In this document: positions 16,287 to 25,819 of the stretch, one piece after another
Numbering within the stretch: position 1 is the first letter of the stretch
How the letters are laid out: every line of letters begins with the position of its first letter
Origin: Candidatus Niyogiibacteriota bacterium
GTDB lineage: Bacteria > Patescibacteriota > Minisyncoccia > JACROR01
Assembly (NCBI GenBank): GCA_016214345.1
Contig: JACROR010000011.1
Span: 1-48,100, forward strand
DNA: 48,100 nt
Direction: 5' to 3'
Program-made: the position numbers and the translations under genes
Notes under the pieces: model-generated
What the model was told of the DNA's origin: nothing
Seen by the model: only the letters and a program-made list of their open reading frames with translations
The model's database searches: none

Positions 16287-17028
16287 CCATAATGTGCGTG
16301 ACTCGGTGACGCACATTATGGTAAAATATCTCTATGAGAAAATTTACTCCAGAAAAAGAAAATTTTTACCACATCGTAAATCGCGGAACCGAAAAACGAC
16401 GAATATTCCTGAATCACAAAGATTATGAAAGATTTATTGCCAATATGGTCGCCTTTAATACCGAAAACGATCCCCGACTTAATATTTCACGATATAATCT
16501 TAATAAAATTTTTCAGCACATCCCCACCAATCGGCTGGTTAAAATACATGCTTTCTGCCTACTACCGAACCACTTTCATTTATTATTAGAACAGTTGGCT
16601 GAAAACGGGATCTCTCGATTTATGCACAGATTAGAGATGGGCTATGCCAGATATTTTAATATTTTGCATAACAGAAACGGCAATCTTTTCCAGGGCGCAT
16701 ATAAATTGGTGCCAATGGAAGATGAGGCGCATCAATTATATTTACCTATTTATATCCACCTTAATCCGCTTGACTTGTTGCCGACTGAAAAACATTGGCG
16801 AGAAAATGGAATTAAAGATCACCACCAAGCCATGGCTTTTCTTAAAAAATATCCGTGGTCAAGTTTTACAGAATACTACGGAACTGGCAACCTCCCCTTC
16901 ATAAGCAAAGAATTACTAAATGATCTTTATAAAAATTCTGACGATTGGGATCGTGCAATAATGTCTTGGTCCTCCAAAAAGTAAATATCTTCTTAAAAAA
17001 TGTGCGTCACCGAGTCACGCACATTTTT
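16287..17028. mobile_element. RAYT element: IS200-like transposase gene between inverted REP hairpins
   Basis: The transposase gene is bounded on the left by a 13-bp-stem hairpin with 9-base loop (16287-16321) and on the right by a 12-bp-stem hairpin (16996-17028). The 25-base cores, 16292-16316 and 17000-17024, are exact reverse complements of each other, including the loops (GACTCGGTG versus CACCGAGTC). This is the layout of a RAYT with a REP doublet. No other copies of this hairpin were spotted in the window. Confidence 0.88.
16334..16984 (+). CDS. REP-associated tyrosine transposase (RAYT, Y1/IS200-like)
   Basis: HUH-type single-strand transposases of this family cut and join REP hairpins. 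The 216-residue protein shows YHIVNRGTEKRRIF at the N-terminus, PNHFHLLLE with the metal-binding HFH pair (H80 and H82), and the catalytic tyrosine in HRLEMGYARYFN (Y104). NGNLFQGAYKLVPM and YIHLNPLDL follow, the usual Y1 core. There is no disruption, so it may be active. It has no Shine-Dalgarno; TAAAAT just after the left hairpin (16322-16327) lies 6 bases before the ATG, suggesting leaderless expression. The right hairpin with a T-run probably ends the transcript. Confidence 0.93.
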   Translation: MRKFTPEKENFYHIVNRGTEKRRIFLNHKDYERFIANMVAFNTENDPRLNISRYNLNKIFQHIPTNRLVKIHAFCLLPNHFHLLLEQLAENGISRFMHRLEMGYARYFNILHNRNGNLFQGAYKLVPMEDEAHQLYLPIYIHLNPLDLLPTEKHWRENGIKDHHQAMAFLKKYPWSSFTEYYGTGNLPFISKELLNDLYKNSDDWDRAIMSWSSKK

Positions 17029-17560
17029 ACAAAAAGCGAAACAAGCCCTTTAATACTAAAACGATCGCGGCGACCGTCGTAGCCTGGAACAACGCGCCTG
17101 ACCATGGTCCTTTCTTCCAACGATATGATGTATGAACAACGTGCGCTTTATAAAACCAAGAAAAAGGCGCGCAAGGAAAAATTATGAAAAACATGCTCGC
17201 AATATCCGGCAAAATTGCGCTGAAAGAAATCCATGAAAGCACTGCCAAATCCCACCAAGTGAAAGATAAGTTAAGCATCAAAAAAGCAATAGCCATGCCA
17301 AGCAATCCATCTAACGCCGCCCTGCTCAAATCTTTCAAAAATAACCGCCTATCCCGAGAAAACCCGCGCCTGTCGCGTCCTGCCTCGCCGCCTTCAACAA
17401 CGGAAGACAATTGATAATCCCAATGCGGAACGGCATCCGCCAGATAATGGCTCAAAACGGCAATTCCAAAAATCGCCGCCGCCTTAGGCGCGGTAAACGG
17501 ATGAGTCAAAAACGGCGCTACCGCGGCCGCGGTAATCACGACATGGGAAGAAATAATCAT
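17027..17560 (-). CDS. Membrane protein with DAVPHWDY motif
   Basis: A 177-residue protein with about four hydrophobic segments. The motif LSHYLADAVPHWDY (about residues 37-50) and a later LDGLLGM resemble bacterial membrane-bound metal-dependent hydrolase-like proteins, whose His/Asp clusters sit near membrane segments. No function can be assigned with confidence. Its ATG overlaps the tatD stop by 4 bases, so it is probably co-expressed with tatD. Its 3' end abuts the right RAYT hairpin, which probably terminates transcripts from both sides. Confidence 0.75.
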   Translation of the reverse strand: MIISSHVVITAAAVAPFLTHPFTAPKAAAIFGIAVLSHYLADAVPHWDYQLSSVVEGGEAGRDRRGFSRDRRLFLKDLSRAALDGLLGMAIAFLMLNLSFTWWDLAVLSWISFSAILPDIASMFFIIFPCAPFSWFYKAHVVHTSYRWKKGPWSGALFQATTVAAIVLVLKGLFRFL

Positions 17561-18381
17561 AAGCTTAAATTAAAAAAATTTATGGCGTTTTGCGTGGTAA
17601 TTTCCGCCACTTTTTCCAAAGACAAATTGCGCAATTCAGCGATTTTTTTAACGACCTCAATCGCATAAAGCGGCTCGTTTCTTTTACCGCGATATGGTTC
17701 GGGCGCCGCGTAAGGCGCGTCAGTTTCTATTAAAATTCTGTTCAAAGGCAGGCTCCGCAAATCGTCATAATGCGAATATTTGGCAAAAGTAATCACGCCG
17801 GTAAACGAAAGATAAAATCCCAAGCCTAAATATTTTTCCACATTTTCCCAACTGCCGGCGCCTCCGAAAAAATGCATATCCGCCGCAACGCCGGAATACT
17901 CTTGCAAAATATGCAAAAGATCTTCATGGGCATCGCGGCAATGTATCACCAGCGGCTTTTTTACCCGCAAAGAAAGCTCGATTTGTTGCCTGAAAATATC
18001 CTGCTGTTTTATTTTATCTTCTTCTTTTTTAACGTGAAAATAATCCAATCCGCATTCGCCTACGGCAACCACCTTATCTTTTTTCGCCAAATTTTCATAA
18101 AAATCCGCGTCAAAAACTCCCGCCTCTTCTACCTCTTCGGACATTTCATCCGTGTCATGAAAATGCTCTCCCGCGTGAATAGGATGCATGCCCACGGCGG
18201 CAAACATGCCGTCATAACGCTCCGCGATCTCCACCGCTTTTTGGGAAGTTACTTTCTGCGTTCCAATATTGACGCACCCGACTCCCGCACCGAGCGTTCT
18301 CTCAATCACCTCCTCCCTATCCGCGTCAAAAGCGGCGAAATTAAGATGAGAGTGGGCATCTATGAATTTTAATTTTTCCAT
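17557..18381 (-). CDS. tatD: TatD-family metal-dependent deoxyribonuclease
   Basis: TatD proteins are TIM-barrel 3'-5' DNases and hydrolases. The 274-residue product has FIDAHSHLNFAAFD (HxH metal ligands, about residues 8-12), AVGMHPIHA, VGECGLDYF, a central KKPLVIHCRDAHEDLLH, DMHFFGGAG and ILIETDAPYAAPEPYRGKRNEP. These are all family metal-site motifs. The family length is normal. It is followed by the membrane gene with a 4-base overlap. Confidence 0.95.
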   Translation of the reverse strand: MEKLKFIDAHSHLNFAAFDADREEVIERTLGAGVGCVNIGTQKVTSQKAVEIAERYDGMFAAVGMHPIHAGEHFHDTDEMSEEVEEAGVFDADFYENLAKKDKVVAVGECGLDYFHVKKEEDKIKQQDIFRQQIELSLRVKKPLVIHCRDAHEDLLHILQEYSGVAADMHFFGGAGSWENVEKYLGLGFYLSFTGVITFAKYSHYDDLRSLPLNRILIETDAPYAAPEPYRGKRNEPLYAIEVVKKIAELRNLSLEKVAEITTQNAINFFNLSL

Positions 18382-18399
18382 ACCAGCACAAATAAAATT

Positions 18400-18663
18400 T
18401 TATTCCAAAGACATGATCTGCAAACCGTTTTCTTCTATTTCCTTTTTCTGGCCAAAATCATCCGATTTGAAACGCAAAACATAACCAACTTTCTTTTCTA
18501 TTTTTCTGCCCGTATATCTAGAGGTTTGTGGATCCCACTCTTCAAGCATCAGTGTATCGCCTTCCGCCGCCTCAAAATCAGCCGTCCTTACTTCAAATTT
18601 TTTCTTGCCAAACGCCACCAGTTCAAAAAATTCCGGCCAAATTTTCTTTTTGATCAATGCCAT
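18400..18663 (-). CDS. ASCH/DUF3850-like small RNA-binding domain protein
   Basis: An 87-residue protein. The pattern KIWPEFFELVAFGKKKFEVRTADF followed by EGDTLMLEEWDP and a GYVLRF strand fits the ASCH/PUA-like fold of DUF3850 proteins, which often begin with a lysine-rich loop, an E-R pair and a GD turn. A role in binding RNA or nucleotides is expected from the fold only. Its ATG overlaps the last base of the metG stop, placing it in the metG operon. Confidence 0.8.
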   Translation of the reverse strand: MALIKKKIWPEFFELVAFGKKKFEVRTADFEAAEGDTLMLEEWDPQTSRYTGRKIEKKVGYVLRFKSDDFGQKKEIEENGLQIMSLE

Positions 18664-20258
18664 TATTTAGACGCGGCCTCTTTATCCAATCGCGGGAAAA
18701 GTCCGACGTGATCTTTTACCGTAAAACTTTTCATTTTTTCCAAAGGCATATTGGGTGTTATGCCAAAAATATCAAATATTTTCGTAGCGGTTTCTGGCAT
18801 GAACGGCAGAAGCATCCGCGCCGCGGAGGACACTCCGTAAGCCAAGTTCCACAATACCGCCAGAGTTTTTTCCCGATCGGTTTTAACCAATTTAAACGGC
18901 TCGTAGTTCTGAACATAATGATCCAACTCTCCCACCAGCCGCCAAATTGCATCTCCCGCCTTTTGCAAATTCAGCTCGTTCATCGCGCGCTCATATTCCG
19001 GCAAAATGAATTTTTCTATCACATAATCAGCGCTGAAATATTCGGTTTCAAAACCTTCCTCTTTCGCGCTATCCGGCTGAAGTCCGATATTTTTTTTGAA
19101 AGGAACGGAGCTTATCAAATCCTCGTCCGGACGCGAAACCGCGCCATCGGCATACAACTTTATCATCTTGCTCGTCCTGCTCACTAAATTGCCAAGCCCG
19201 TTCGCCAAATTGGCATTATACGCGTCTCTTAATTTATCCTCGGTAAAATCGCCGTCTTCAAAAGTGGAAGTCTCCCGCAAAAGAAAATATCGCACCGCCT
19301 CCGCCCCGTATTTTCCAACCATCGCGAACGGGTCCACGACATTGCCAAGTGTTTTGGACATTTTCTGCCCGCCGGAAGTGATAAATCCATGAGCTACGAT
19401 CTTTTTGGGCAACGGCAAACCGGCGGATAAAAGCATCGCTGGCCAGATCGCGGCATGAAAGCGCAAAATATCCTTGCCGATCAAATGAATATCCGCTGGC
19501 CAAAAATTCTGAAACAATTCGTCATGGCCGCTGCCAAATCCCAGTGCCGAAATATAATTAGTGAGCGCGTCGCACCACACATACATGGTCTGCTCCGGAT
19601 CTTCCGGTACGGGAACACCCCAAGATATATCACGGGAAGGGCGGGAAAAACTCACATCCTCCAATCCTTCGGCAAGCAGAGCTAAAATTTCATTCTTACG
19701 GGACACGGGCACGATCTCCATCTCGCCCGACTCAACAGCGCTCTTTATCTTATCCGTGTATTTAGAAAGCCGGAAAAAGTAATTTTCTTCTTCAATGACT
19801 TCCGGCGCCTGCCCATGGTCCGCGCACTTTCCATCTATCAAATCTTTCTCCGTAATAAAAGCTTCGTGCCCCACGCAATAGAGTCCCTGATAAGATTTTT
19901 TGTAAATATCGCCTCTTTCCGCCAATTTTTTCCAGATCAGAACGGCCGCCGGCCAATGTCTCGCTTCATCCGAAGTACGTATGAAATCATTATTGGAAAT
20001 ATTTAAAGTACGCAACAAGTCGCGCACTTTCAAAGAATTTCCATCAACAAAATCACGGACCGGCACGCCCTCCTTTTCCGCCGAACGCGCGATCTTCGCG
20101 CCATGTTCATCCGTACCCGTTAAAAAATAAACCTCCTTGCCAAGAAGTTTATTATAACGGGCTATAACGTCGGCCATGGCCGCCTCTTTGGCAAAACCCA
20201 TGTGCGGAGGCGCATTTACGTAAGCGATGGCCGTAGTGATATAAAAATTTTTACTCAT
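18663..20258 (-). CDS. metG: Methionine--tRNA ligase (short form)
   Basis: MetRS charges initiator and elongator tRNA-Met. The 531-residue protein has the class I HIGH-type motif AYVNAPPHMGFA (about residues 12-23), TGTDEHGAKIARSA, and GQKMSKTLGNVV, followed by an alpha-helical anticodon-binding domain. It lacks the C-terminal EMAP/Trbp111-like tRNA-binding domain, as in other compact MetRS. The cysteine pair typical of the metal-binding knuckle is not evident, although a CVGHEAF...CADHG stretch is present. It starts 8 bases inside the upstream AI-2E-type gene. Confidence 0.96.
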   Translation of the reverse strand: MSKNFYITTAIAYVNAPPHMGFAKEAAMADVIARYNKLLGKEVYFLTGTDEHGAKIARSAEKEGVPVRDFVDGNSLKVRDLLRTLNISNNDFIRTSDEARHWPAAVLIWKKLAERGDIYKKSYQGLYCVGHEAFITEKDLIDGKCADHGQAPEVIEEENYFFRLSKYTDKIKSAVESGEMEIVPVSRKNEILALLAEGLEDVSFSRPSRDISWGVPVPEDPEQTMYVWCDALTNYISALGFGSGHDELFQNFWPADIHLIGKDILRFHAAIWPAMLLSAGLPLPKKIVAHGFITSGGQKMSKTLGNVVDPFAMVGKYGAEAVRYFLLRETSTFEDGDFTEDKLRDAYNANLANGLGNLVSRTSKMIKLYADGAVSRPDEDLISSVPFKKNIGLQPDSAKEEGFETEYFSADYVIEKFILPEYERAMNELNLQKAGDAIWRLVGELDHYVQNYEPFKLVKTDREKTLAVLWNLAYGVSSAARMLLPFMPETATKIFDIFGITPNMPLEKMKSFTVKDHVGLFPRLDKEAASK

Positions 20259-21312
20259 CTACTCCGGCAATTAATTGCTTATGCTTGGTAATATCCGTGG
20301 CAATCTCCACTAAAATAGCCGCTACCGGCACCGCCAAAATAAATCCGAAAAATCCCGCGATCTCGTTGCCTATCAACAAAGACAAAACAACCATTATCGG
20401 ATTAACACCAATGGTCTTTCTCACCACTAAAGGGTAAATCAAATGATTTTCAAATTGCTGTACTATTATATAAAATCCTAAAACTATCAATCCTAAAATC
20501 GGTTTCTGTATAAAAGCTATGGCAATGGCGGGAATGGCCGCCAAAACCGGACCGAACATGGGGATCAACTCAAACACGGCGGAAAGCATTGCCAAAGAAA
20601 GCGCGTACCGCACCTGTAAAATAGTCAACCCTAAAAACACCAAAACCCCCACTAAGATTCCCAATAAAATCTGTCCCTGCAACCATTTTCCGATCTTATG
20701 GCTGGAACGAGCCCACAGATCCAGCAAATAAACTTCATATTCCGGAGGCGCTATAATATGCAAAAAGTCTTCAATGCCGCGCTCCTGCACCGCCAAATAA
20801 AACGATATCACTATGATCAAAACTAACGACAGCGCCCCACCAAACACATAAGAGATTGCGCCAAAAAATCCTCCGGCCGCTCCCTCAAAAGACGATTTAA
20901 AATTAATAATAGTGTTGCTCACGTAATCTAAGGTAGACGGAGGCATGTCCGGCAAAAATTGCGCCACATAAGGATTGGAGATATTGGCTTGCAAATAAGC
21001 CGGCAATTGCACGGCAAAATCTGACATTTCAGCGAACAATGGCGGTACGATTATATAAAACAGCGAGCTTAAAACCAAAAAAGTTATTAAATAAACCGCG
21101 ATAATTCCAAGCACTCGCGGAACGCGATTACGGATAAACCATCGGGATAATTGTTCTAACGCGGACGCGATCACCACCGAAACCAAAATAATCGCTACCA
21201 CATTTCTTATCCGATACAAAAATATTACCAGCACTACCAAAAGTATGGCGCGTACAACCGTGCCAGTAGTAATCTCTATGGTATGTTTTTCGCCTTTTCC
21301 GCCGTTGAACAT
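20251..21312 (-). CDS. AI-2E family (PerM/YdiK-type) membrane transporter
   Basis: A 353-residue integral membrane protein with about eight hydrophobic segments in the AI-2E family arrangement. Two N-terminal segments are followed by an amphipathic region, then a cluster with PMFGPVLAAIPAIAIAFI and the C-terminal IGVNPIMVVLSLLIGNEIAGFFGFILAVPVAAI, the family's most conserved stretch. Proteins of this family export small molecules or ions; some exchange Na+ and H+. The substrate here is not predictable. It lies between an M16 peptidase and metG on the same strand. Confidence 0.9.
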   Translation of the reverse strand: MFNGGKGEKHTIEITTGTVVRAILLVVLVIFLYRIRNVVAIILVSVVIASALEQLSRWFIRNRVPRVLGIIAVYLITFLVLSSLFYIIVPPLFAEMSDFAVQLPAYLQANISNPYVAQFLPDMPPSTLDYVSNTIINFKSSFEGAAGGFFGAISYVFGGALSLVLIIVISFYLAVQERGIEDFLHIIAPPEYEVYLLDLWARSSHKIGKWLQGQILLGILVGVLVFLGLTILQVRYALSLAMLSAVFELIPMFGPVLAAIPAIAIAFIQKPILGLIVLGFYIIVQQFENHLIYPLVVRKTIGVNPIMVVLSLLIGNEIAGFFGFILAVPVAAILVEIATDITKHKQLIAGVDE

Positions 21313-21320
21313 AATTCGCT

Positions 21321-22571
21321 TTAAAAAATATTTAACTTTTTGTGCGGACCGATAACCGCTAAATTCAGACGCCGCGGATCCAAAATATCTTGCGCTACGA
21401 CCTTGATCTCATTTTTGGAAAGTCGCTCCATTTTGCCCAACATCTCTTCCGGAGATAATATTTCTTTCTGAAACATCGCTTGCTCTCCGTAGAACATGGC
21501 CACCTCATCGGACGACTCAAAAGACAAGGCCATTGTACCACGAAGGTATTCCTTGGCAAAACGCAATTCCCGCTCGGAAGCTCCGCTTTTATACAACTGG
21601 CTGAAAATGCGCGTCATTTTTTTAACCGCCCTTACCAGATCCTTATGCGGCACTCCGGCATTGGCCACGAGCTCTCCGCCATAAGTGCTGCTGCTTACTT
21701 GCGCTCTTATATAATAAGTAAGACCCAACTTCTCTCTGATCTCCATAAAAAGGCGGGAAGACATATTTCCGCCCAATATAACGCTCAAAAGGGAGAGGGC
21801 ATATTTCCTTTCGTCAAACATGTCGTAAGCTTGCGCTCCCAGCACCAAATGCGTCTGATCGGATTCTTTATATTTTATTTTCACCCGCGGTCCAGACTGG
21901 CTATATTTTACCGGTTTCATTTTGGGCGCGAATCCTCGCGGCATTTTTTCAAAAGCCCGGTTAATTTTGGAAAACGCGTCTCCCGCGTTTATATTTCCCG
22001 CCACCACGACTAACGCGTTTGGAGCGAGATAATGCGAATTTTTATACTTCAAAATATCAGGCCGCGTTATGCCTGAAACCGTATCCGGAGTCCCGCCCAC
22101 GTCCCATCCCGCGGGTTGGTCTCCGTACATTAATGCATCAAAAACATCCATTACGTGGCGCTGAGGCATGTCCTGGTACATGTGAAGCTCTTGCAAGATC
22201 ACGCCACGCTCCTTATCTATCTCTCCCGCCGGAAACAGCGGATTTATCAAAATGTCGGAAACAATATCTATGGATTTACCAATGTGCTTCGCCGCGCTTT
22301 TCACCCAAAATCCGGTGATCTCTTTGGAAGTGAAGGCGTTGTGTTCCGCTCCCAAACCATCCAGCGCCCTGTTCACGTCTCCCGCCGTGGGACGGCGTTT
22401 GGTTCCTTTAAAAAATAGGTGCTCCAAAAAATGCGATATGCCGCTTATTCGCTTTTCCTCGTAAACCGAACCAGTATTGACCAAGACCAAAACCGTCGCC
22501 GCTTCAGTGCTTTTCATGGGCACAACCAGCGCGCGCAAGCCGTTATTGAATTTTTTAATTTTGTAATTCAT
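21321..22571 (-). CDS. M16-family zinc metallopeptidase
   Basis: A processing-peptidase-like inverzincin. The 416-residue protein has the inverted zinc motif HFLEH (H47, E50, H51) and the third ligand E128 in ERGVILQELHMYQD, exactly the usual 76-residue spacing. The R/Y pair in the C-terminal domain is suggested by REKLGLTYYIRAQ. It is therefore expected to be active. Its substrate is unknown; bacterial single-chain members act on peptides and signal sequences. It starts 3 bases after the glyS stop. Confidence 0.94.
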   Translation of the reverse strand: MNYKIKKFNNGLRALVVPMKSTEAATVLVLVNTGSVYEEKRISGISHFLEHLFFKGTKRRPTAGDVNRALDGLGAEHNAFTSKEITGFWVKSAAKHIGKSIDIVSDILINPLFPAGEIDKERGVILQELHMYQDMPQRHVMDVFDALMYGDQPAGWDVGGTPDTVSGITRPDILKYKNSHYLAPNALVVVAGNINAGDAFSKINRAFEKMPRGFAPKMKPVKYSQSGPRVKIKYKESDQTHLVLGAQAYDMFDERKYALSLLSVILGGNMSSRLFMEIREKLGLTYYIRAQVSSSTYGGELVANAGVPHKDLVRAVKKMTRIFSQLYKSGASERELRFAKEYLRGTMALSFESSDEVAMFYGEQAMFQKEILSPEEMLGKMERLSKNEIKVVAQDILDPRRLNLAVIGPHKKLNIF

Positions 22572-22573
22572 TA

Positions 22574-23869
22574 TTATTTATTAATATAACGGATTAGCTT
22601 CTCTGTCGCCACGCGTTCCTGTTTGCCGCTGTCGCGGTCGCGCACCGTGACCGTTCCATCTTCCAGCGTGTCAAAATCAACGGTTACGCAATAAGGCGTT
22701 CCGATCTCATCCTGCCGCCTGTAACGTTTTCCTATGTTGCCATTATCGTCCCACATTATATTAGGAATCTCTTTTTTCAAGTCCCGATATATCTCCCGCG
22801 CCCTTCCCACCAATTCCGGTTTATTTTTAAGCAAAGGAAAAACTGCCGCTTTCACGGGCGCAATCTTGGGATCCAATTGCATGAGCTCCCTTTTTTCTCC
22901 GTTCATCTCATCTTCGGAGTAAGCGTCGCAAAGCGCGGCAAGCACCGTGCGATCAAGTCCGAAAGACGGCTCTATGCAATGCGGCACGAACCTCTCCTTC
23001 GCCGCTTCGTCCAAATAATCAAGCTTTATCTTGCTATGTTCGGCGTGGCGCGACAAATCGTAATCGGTGCGATATGCCAATCCGTAAAGCTCTTTTCTGC
23101 CAAAAGGAAAATCATACTCTATGTCTATGGTGCGTTTTGAATAAAACGCACGATCCGCTTCCGGCACTTCAAGCTCATGCACGTTATCGGCGCCGATCCC
23201 GACATCTTTGATAAAAGCGTGCATCTCGTTGCGAAAATGCTCAAAAGTTTCCGCCCAATCCTTAGGCGCGATAAAATATTCTATCTCCATCTGTTCAAAC
23301 TCACGCGCGCGAAAAGTAAAATCACGCGGCGCGATCTCGTTGCGAAACGCTTTCCCGATCTGCGCCATGCCGAAAGGCAACTTGGGATGAAAAGAATCAA
23401 TAATATTTTTATAATTCACGAACATTCCCTGGGCCGTCTCCGGACGCAAATAAGAAATCGTGCTTTCATCCTGCGTAGCGCCTACATGCGTAGTAAACAT
23501 CATGTTGAACTGGCGCTCCTCGCCCAACTTACCGCCGCACTCCGGACATTTAGCGCGGTCATCCAGCTGATCCGCGCGGAAACGCTTCTTGCAGCCGGAG
23601 CACTCCACCAGCGGATCAGAAAATCCCGAAGCATGGCCCGTGGCCTGCCAGACTTTCTGATTCATAAGAATCGCCGCGTCTACCCCGTACATATCTTCCC
23701 TGTCCTCCACAAAACGCTTCCACCACAAATCGCGAATATTGTTTTTAAGCGCCACCCCCAAAGGGCCGTAATCCCAGGTGCCGGCAAGACCGCCGTAAAT
23801 TTCCGAACCCGAATAAATAAATCCGCGCCGCTTCGCCAATGATATTATTTTTTCCATCTTATTATCCAT
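22574..23869 (-). CDS. glyS: Glycine--tRNA ligase (alpha2, class II)
   Basis: It charges tRNA-Gly. About 431 residues; the eukaryote/archaea/Mycoplasma-type dimeric GlyRS, not the alpha2beta2 GlyQS. IISLAKRRGFIYSGSEIYGGLAGTWDYGP at the N-terminus, the zinc ribbon CSGCKKRFRADQLDDRAKCPECG, RPETAQGMFVNY (motif 2 region) and PSFGLDRTVLAAL (motif 3) are present. The frame is open upstream to 23890, but the ATGs at 23869 and 23857 give family-like starts; 23869 is preferred. Confidence 0.95.
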   Translation of the reverse strand: MDNKMEKIISLAKRRGFIYSGSEIYGGLAGTWDYGPLGVALKNNIRDLWWKRFVEDREDMYGVDAAILMNQKVWQATGHASGFSDPLVECSGCKKRFRADQLDDRAKCPECGGKLGEERQFNMMFTTHVGATQDESTISYLRPETAQGMFVNYKNIIDSFHPKLPFGMAQIGKAFRNEIAPRDFTFRAREFEQMEIEYFIAPKDWAETFEHFRNEMHAFIKDVGIGADNVHELEVPEADRAFYSKRTIDIEYDFPFGRKELYGLAYRTDYDLSRHAEHSKIKLDYLDEAAKERFVPHCIEPSFGLDRTVLAALCDAYSEDEMNGEKRELMQLDPKIAPVKAAVFPLLKNKPELVGRAREIYRDLKKEIPNIMWDDNGNIGKRYRRQDEIGTPYCVTVDFDTLEDGTVTVRDRDSGKQERVATEKLIRYINK

Positions 23870-23895
23870 AAGCCATTTACGCGCCACCAACTAAA

Positions 23896-25803
23896 CTATT
23901 GACCATTCTGAACCTGATATTCTCCGGACTTTATTTGCGTATCCGAGAAAAGCTGCGTGGTAAGCGCGCCCTTGGCATCCCGCAAAACCACCCCCGTAAA
24001 AGTGTCGTCTCCTTCGGCTATGGCATCCGATATCAATACCGGCATTCCCCCGACTTGCGAAAGAGAAGGAATTAACCCCAGCTGAAAAGCAATCTCACGC
24101 GCCGGCCTTAAAATGCCGGTGCCCGCCTTAAGCTCTCCCACCTCCCACACGATCTTGCCGCTAAGCTCGTCAAAAGCGATCTTTTCATCAGACGGCAGAG
24201 AACGCCCCAGCCAACTCATATAAGAAGGCAGGGAAGCGTAAACTTTAACATTTTTCAGATCATTAGACCAATTGGCAAGCGACCATACTAAGGTATAGGT
24301 AGTTTTTTGTCCGACTTGCGGCGGTAATGGCCCGTCATTCGGCATCAGAGTGGAATAAAAATATCCCTGACTGGATAATTGCAAATTGGAAGAAATTTTT
24401 ACTTCTTTAAAAAGCCGTCCGTCTATATCCACGCCGTCAAATCCCTGCGGCCGCTCTCCGGCGTACATATGAGCCTGAAGGCGAGCTGAGAAATTAATAT
24501 CCTCCGCTTGTTTTATAGGCAGACTTTTCAAAATATCCAGACTAAACGATACGTCTCCCTCTTGACCGGCGGCAAGATAAGCAAAAATCGGATTGGAAGA
24601 CGAATTCCAAATCATAGTATTGTCGCTGCCCCTGTAAAATCCTTGACCCGTGTAAACGGTTTTCTTGTCCCATCCGCCGCCTTCAATGCCAATTTCCAAA
24701 ACGACATTTTTTACGGTAACCGGCAAATTATTTTTCCAATGAACCTTAACCTCCAAACGATCTCCCGCTTTGGCGATATACTCATCTCGGTTGTTAATAG
24801 TCGCCGATAGATCCAAGAACGGCTTCCTTAAAGTGGTCGTGATCACTCCCGCTCCGTAAACCACCAAGTGGCCGTCCTTGTCCATGGCGCCAACAGATAA
24901 TTTAAACAACTTGCTCTCCAAATCATTTCCATCTATCTTGCCCTTAACGCGTATAATCCTTTGCTGTTGAGGGGCGAGATCTTTTACTTCCCAGGTATTA
25001 TTGGAAAAGGATGGCAAAGGATCGGCGGATATGAATTCAAAACCTTGCGGATATATCGCCTCCAAAGTCAGTCCTTGTATGACTTCCGCTGAATTGGAAT
25101 TATACGTTATATCCAATAATATCTCCTGCCCTATGTTGCTCTGTTCAGGAACATTCAAAGAAATACCGATAGGTGAAGTAATCAATTTAAAAGAATAGGG
25201 CGCGTTTTTGGCAAGAATGGCATTAGAGCCCTGCGCGCGATACTCCAAAATCGCGGCCGCTTCTTCAACGCTTCCCTGTTCGCCAAAAACCGTGGCTTCA
25301 AAAACTTCTTCCACGTATTCACCTGCCGCGACATGCCCTAAATAACGCTTCTCGGTCAAAGGAGACGTCAGGTCGCCTTTTTTATTGACTGGCCGGGAAT
25401 TATCCGGATAATTGAAGGTGATTTCCACGCCCTCCAACGCTATATCATTTTTATTTTGCATAATCACGTGCCATGAGGCTTTTTCCCCTCCATTTATGCT
25501 TTGCGGCCCAGCCACGTTGAAACTCAAATTGTCGGACGACACGCCGCCAAACCATCCAAACAAAAAACCCAACGCGGCAAAAAGCACTACTGCCACGAAT
25601 AAAGACAGTCCCACGATCAATTTAGTCATATGCGGCATTTTGGGAGATGCGGGCGCGGCAATGCCTTTCCATTCCAAAGGAGCCTCTTCCGTCTCTCTCT
25701 TATAAGCCCTGACCTCTTCCAGCGTGTCCTTGGCAAATCTTCGCTTCAGATCTTTGCTTTGACCGTATAGCTTCCTTTTTAATTTTTCCAAACCATCCGC
25801 CAT
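23896..25803 (-). CDS. Membrane-anchored surface protein with repeated beta-sandwich domains
   Basis: A 635-residue protein if started at the ATG at 25803, which avoids overlap with recO. The first 60 residues are basic and charged, followed by one hydrophobic segment (about 61-86, KLIVGLSLFVAVVLFAAL) and then about 550 residues of extracellular character. These have repeated motifs of the type found in DUF11/CARDB domains: GGEKASWHVIMQNKN, NGLEAIYP, RLEVKVHWKNNLPVTVKNV and LVWSLANWSNDLKNVKVYASLPSYM. A type II topology with a cytoplasmic basic N-terminus is inferred. Adhesion or attachment is possible, but no specific function can be named. Confidence 0.85.
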   Translation of the reverse strand: MADGLEKLKRKLYGQSKDLKRRFAKDTLEEVRAYKRETEEAPLEWKGIAAPASPKMPHMTKLIVGLSLFVAVVLFAALGFLFGWFGGVSSDNLSFNVAGPQSINGGEKASWHVIMQNKNDIALEGVEITFNYPDNSRPVNKKGDLTSPLTEKRYLGHVAAGEYVEEVFEATVFGEQGSVEEAAAILEYRAQGSNAILAKNAPYSFKLITSPIGISLNVPEQSNIGQEILLDITYNSNSAEVIQGLTLEAIYPQGFEFISADPLPSFSNNTWEVKDLAPQQQRIIRVKGKIDGNDLESKLFKLSVGAMDKDGHLVVYGAGVITTTLRKPFLDLSATINNRDEYIAKAGDRLEVKVHWKNNLPVTVKNVVLEIGIEGGGWDKKTVYTGQGFYRGSDNTMIWNSSSNPIFAYLAAGQEGDVSFSLDILKSLPIKQAEDINFSARLQAHMYAGERPQGFDGVDIDGRLFKEVKISSNLQLSSQGYFYSTLMPNDGPLPPQVGQKTTYTLVWSLANWSNDLKNVKVYASLPSYMSWLGRSLPSDEKIAFDELSGKIVWEVGELKAGTGILRPAREIAFQLGLIPSLSQVGGMPVLISDAIAEGDDTFTGVVLRDAKGALTTQLFSDTQIKSGEYQVQNGQ

Positions 25804-25819
25804 AATCTCTATTATACAT

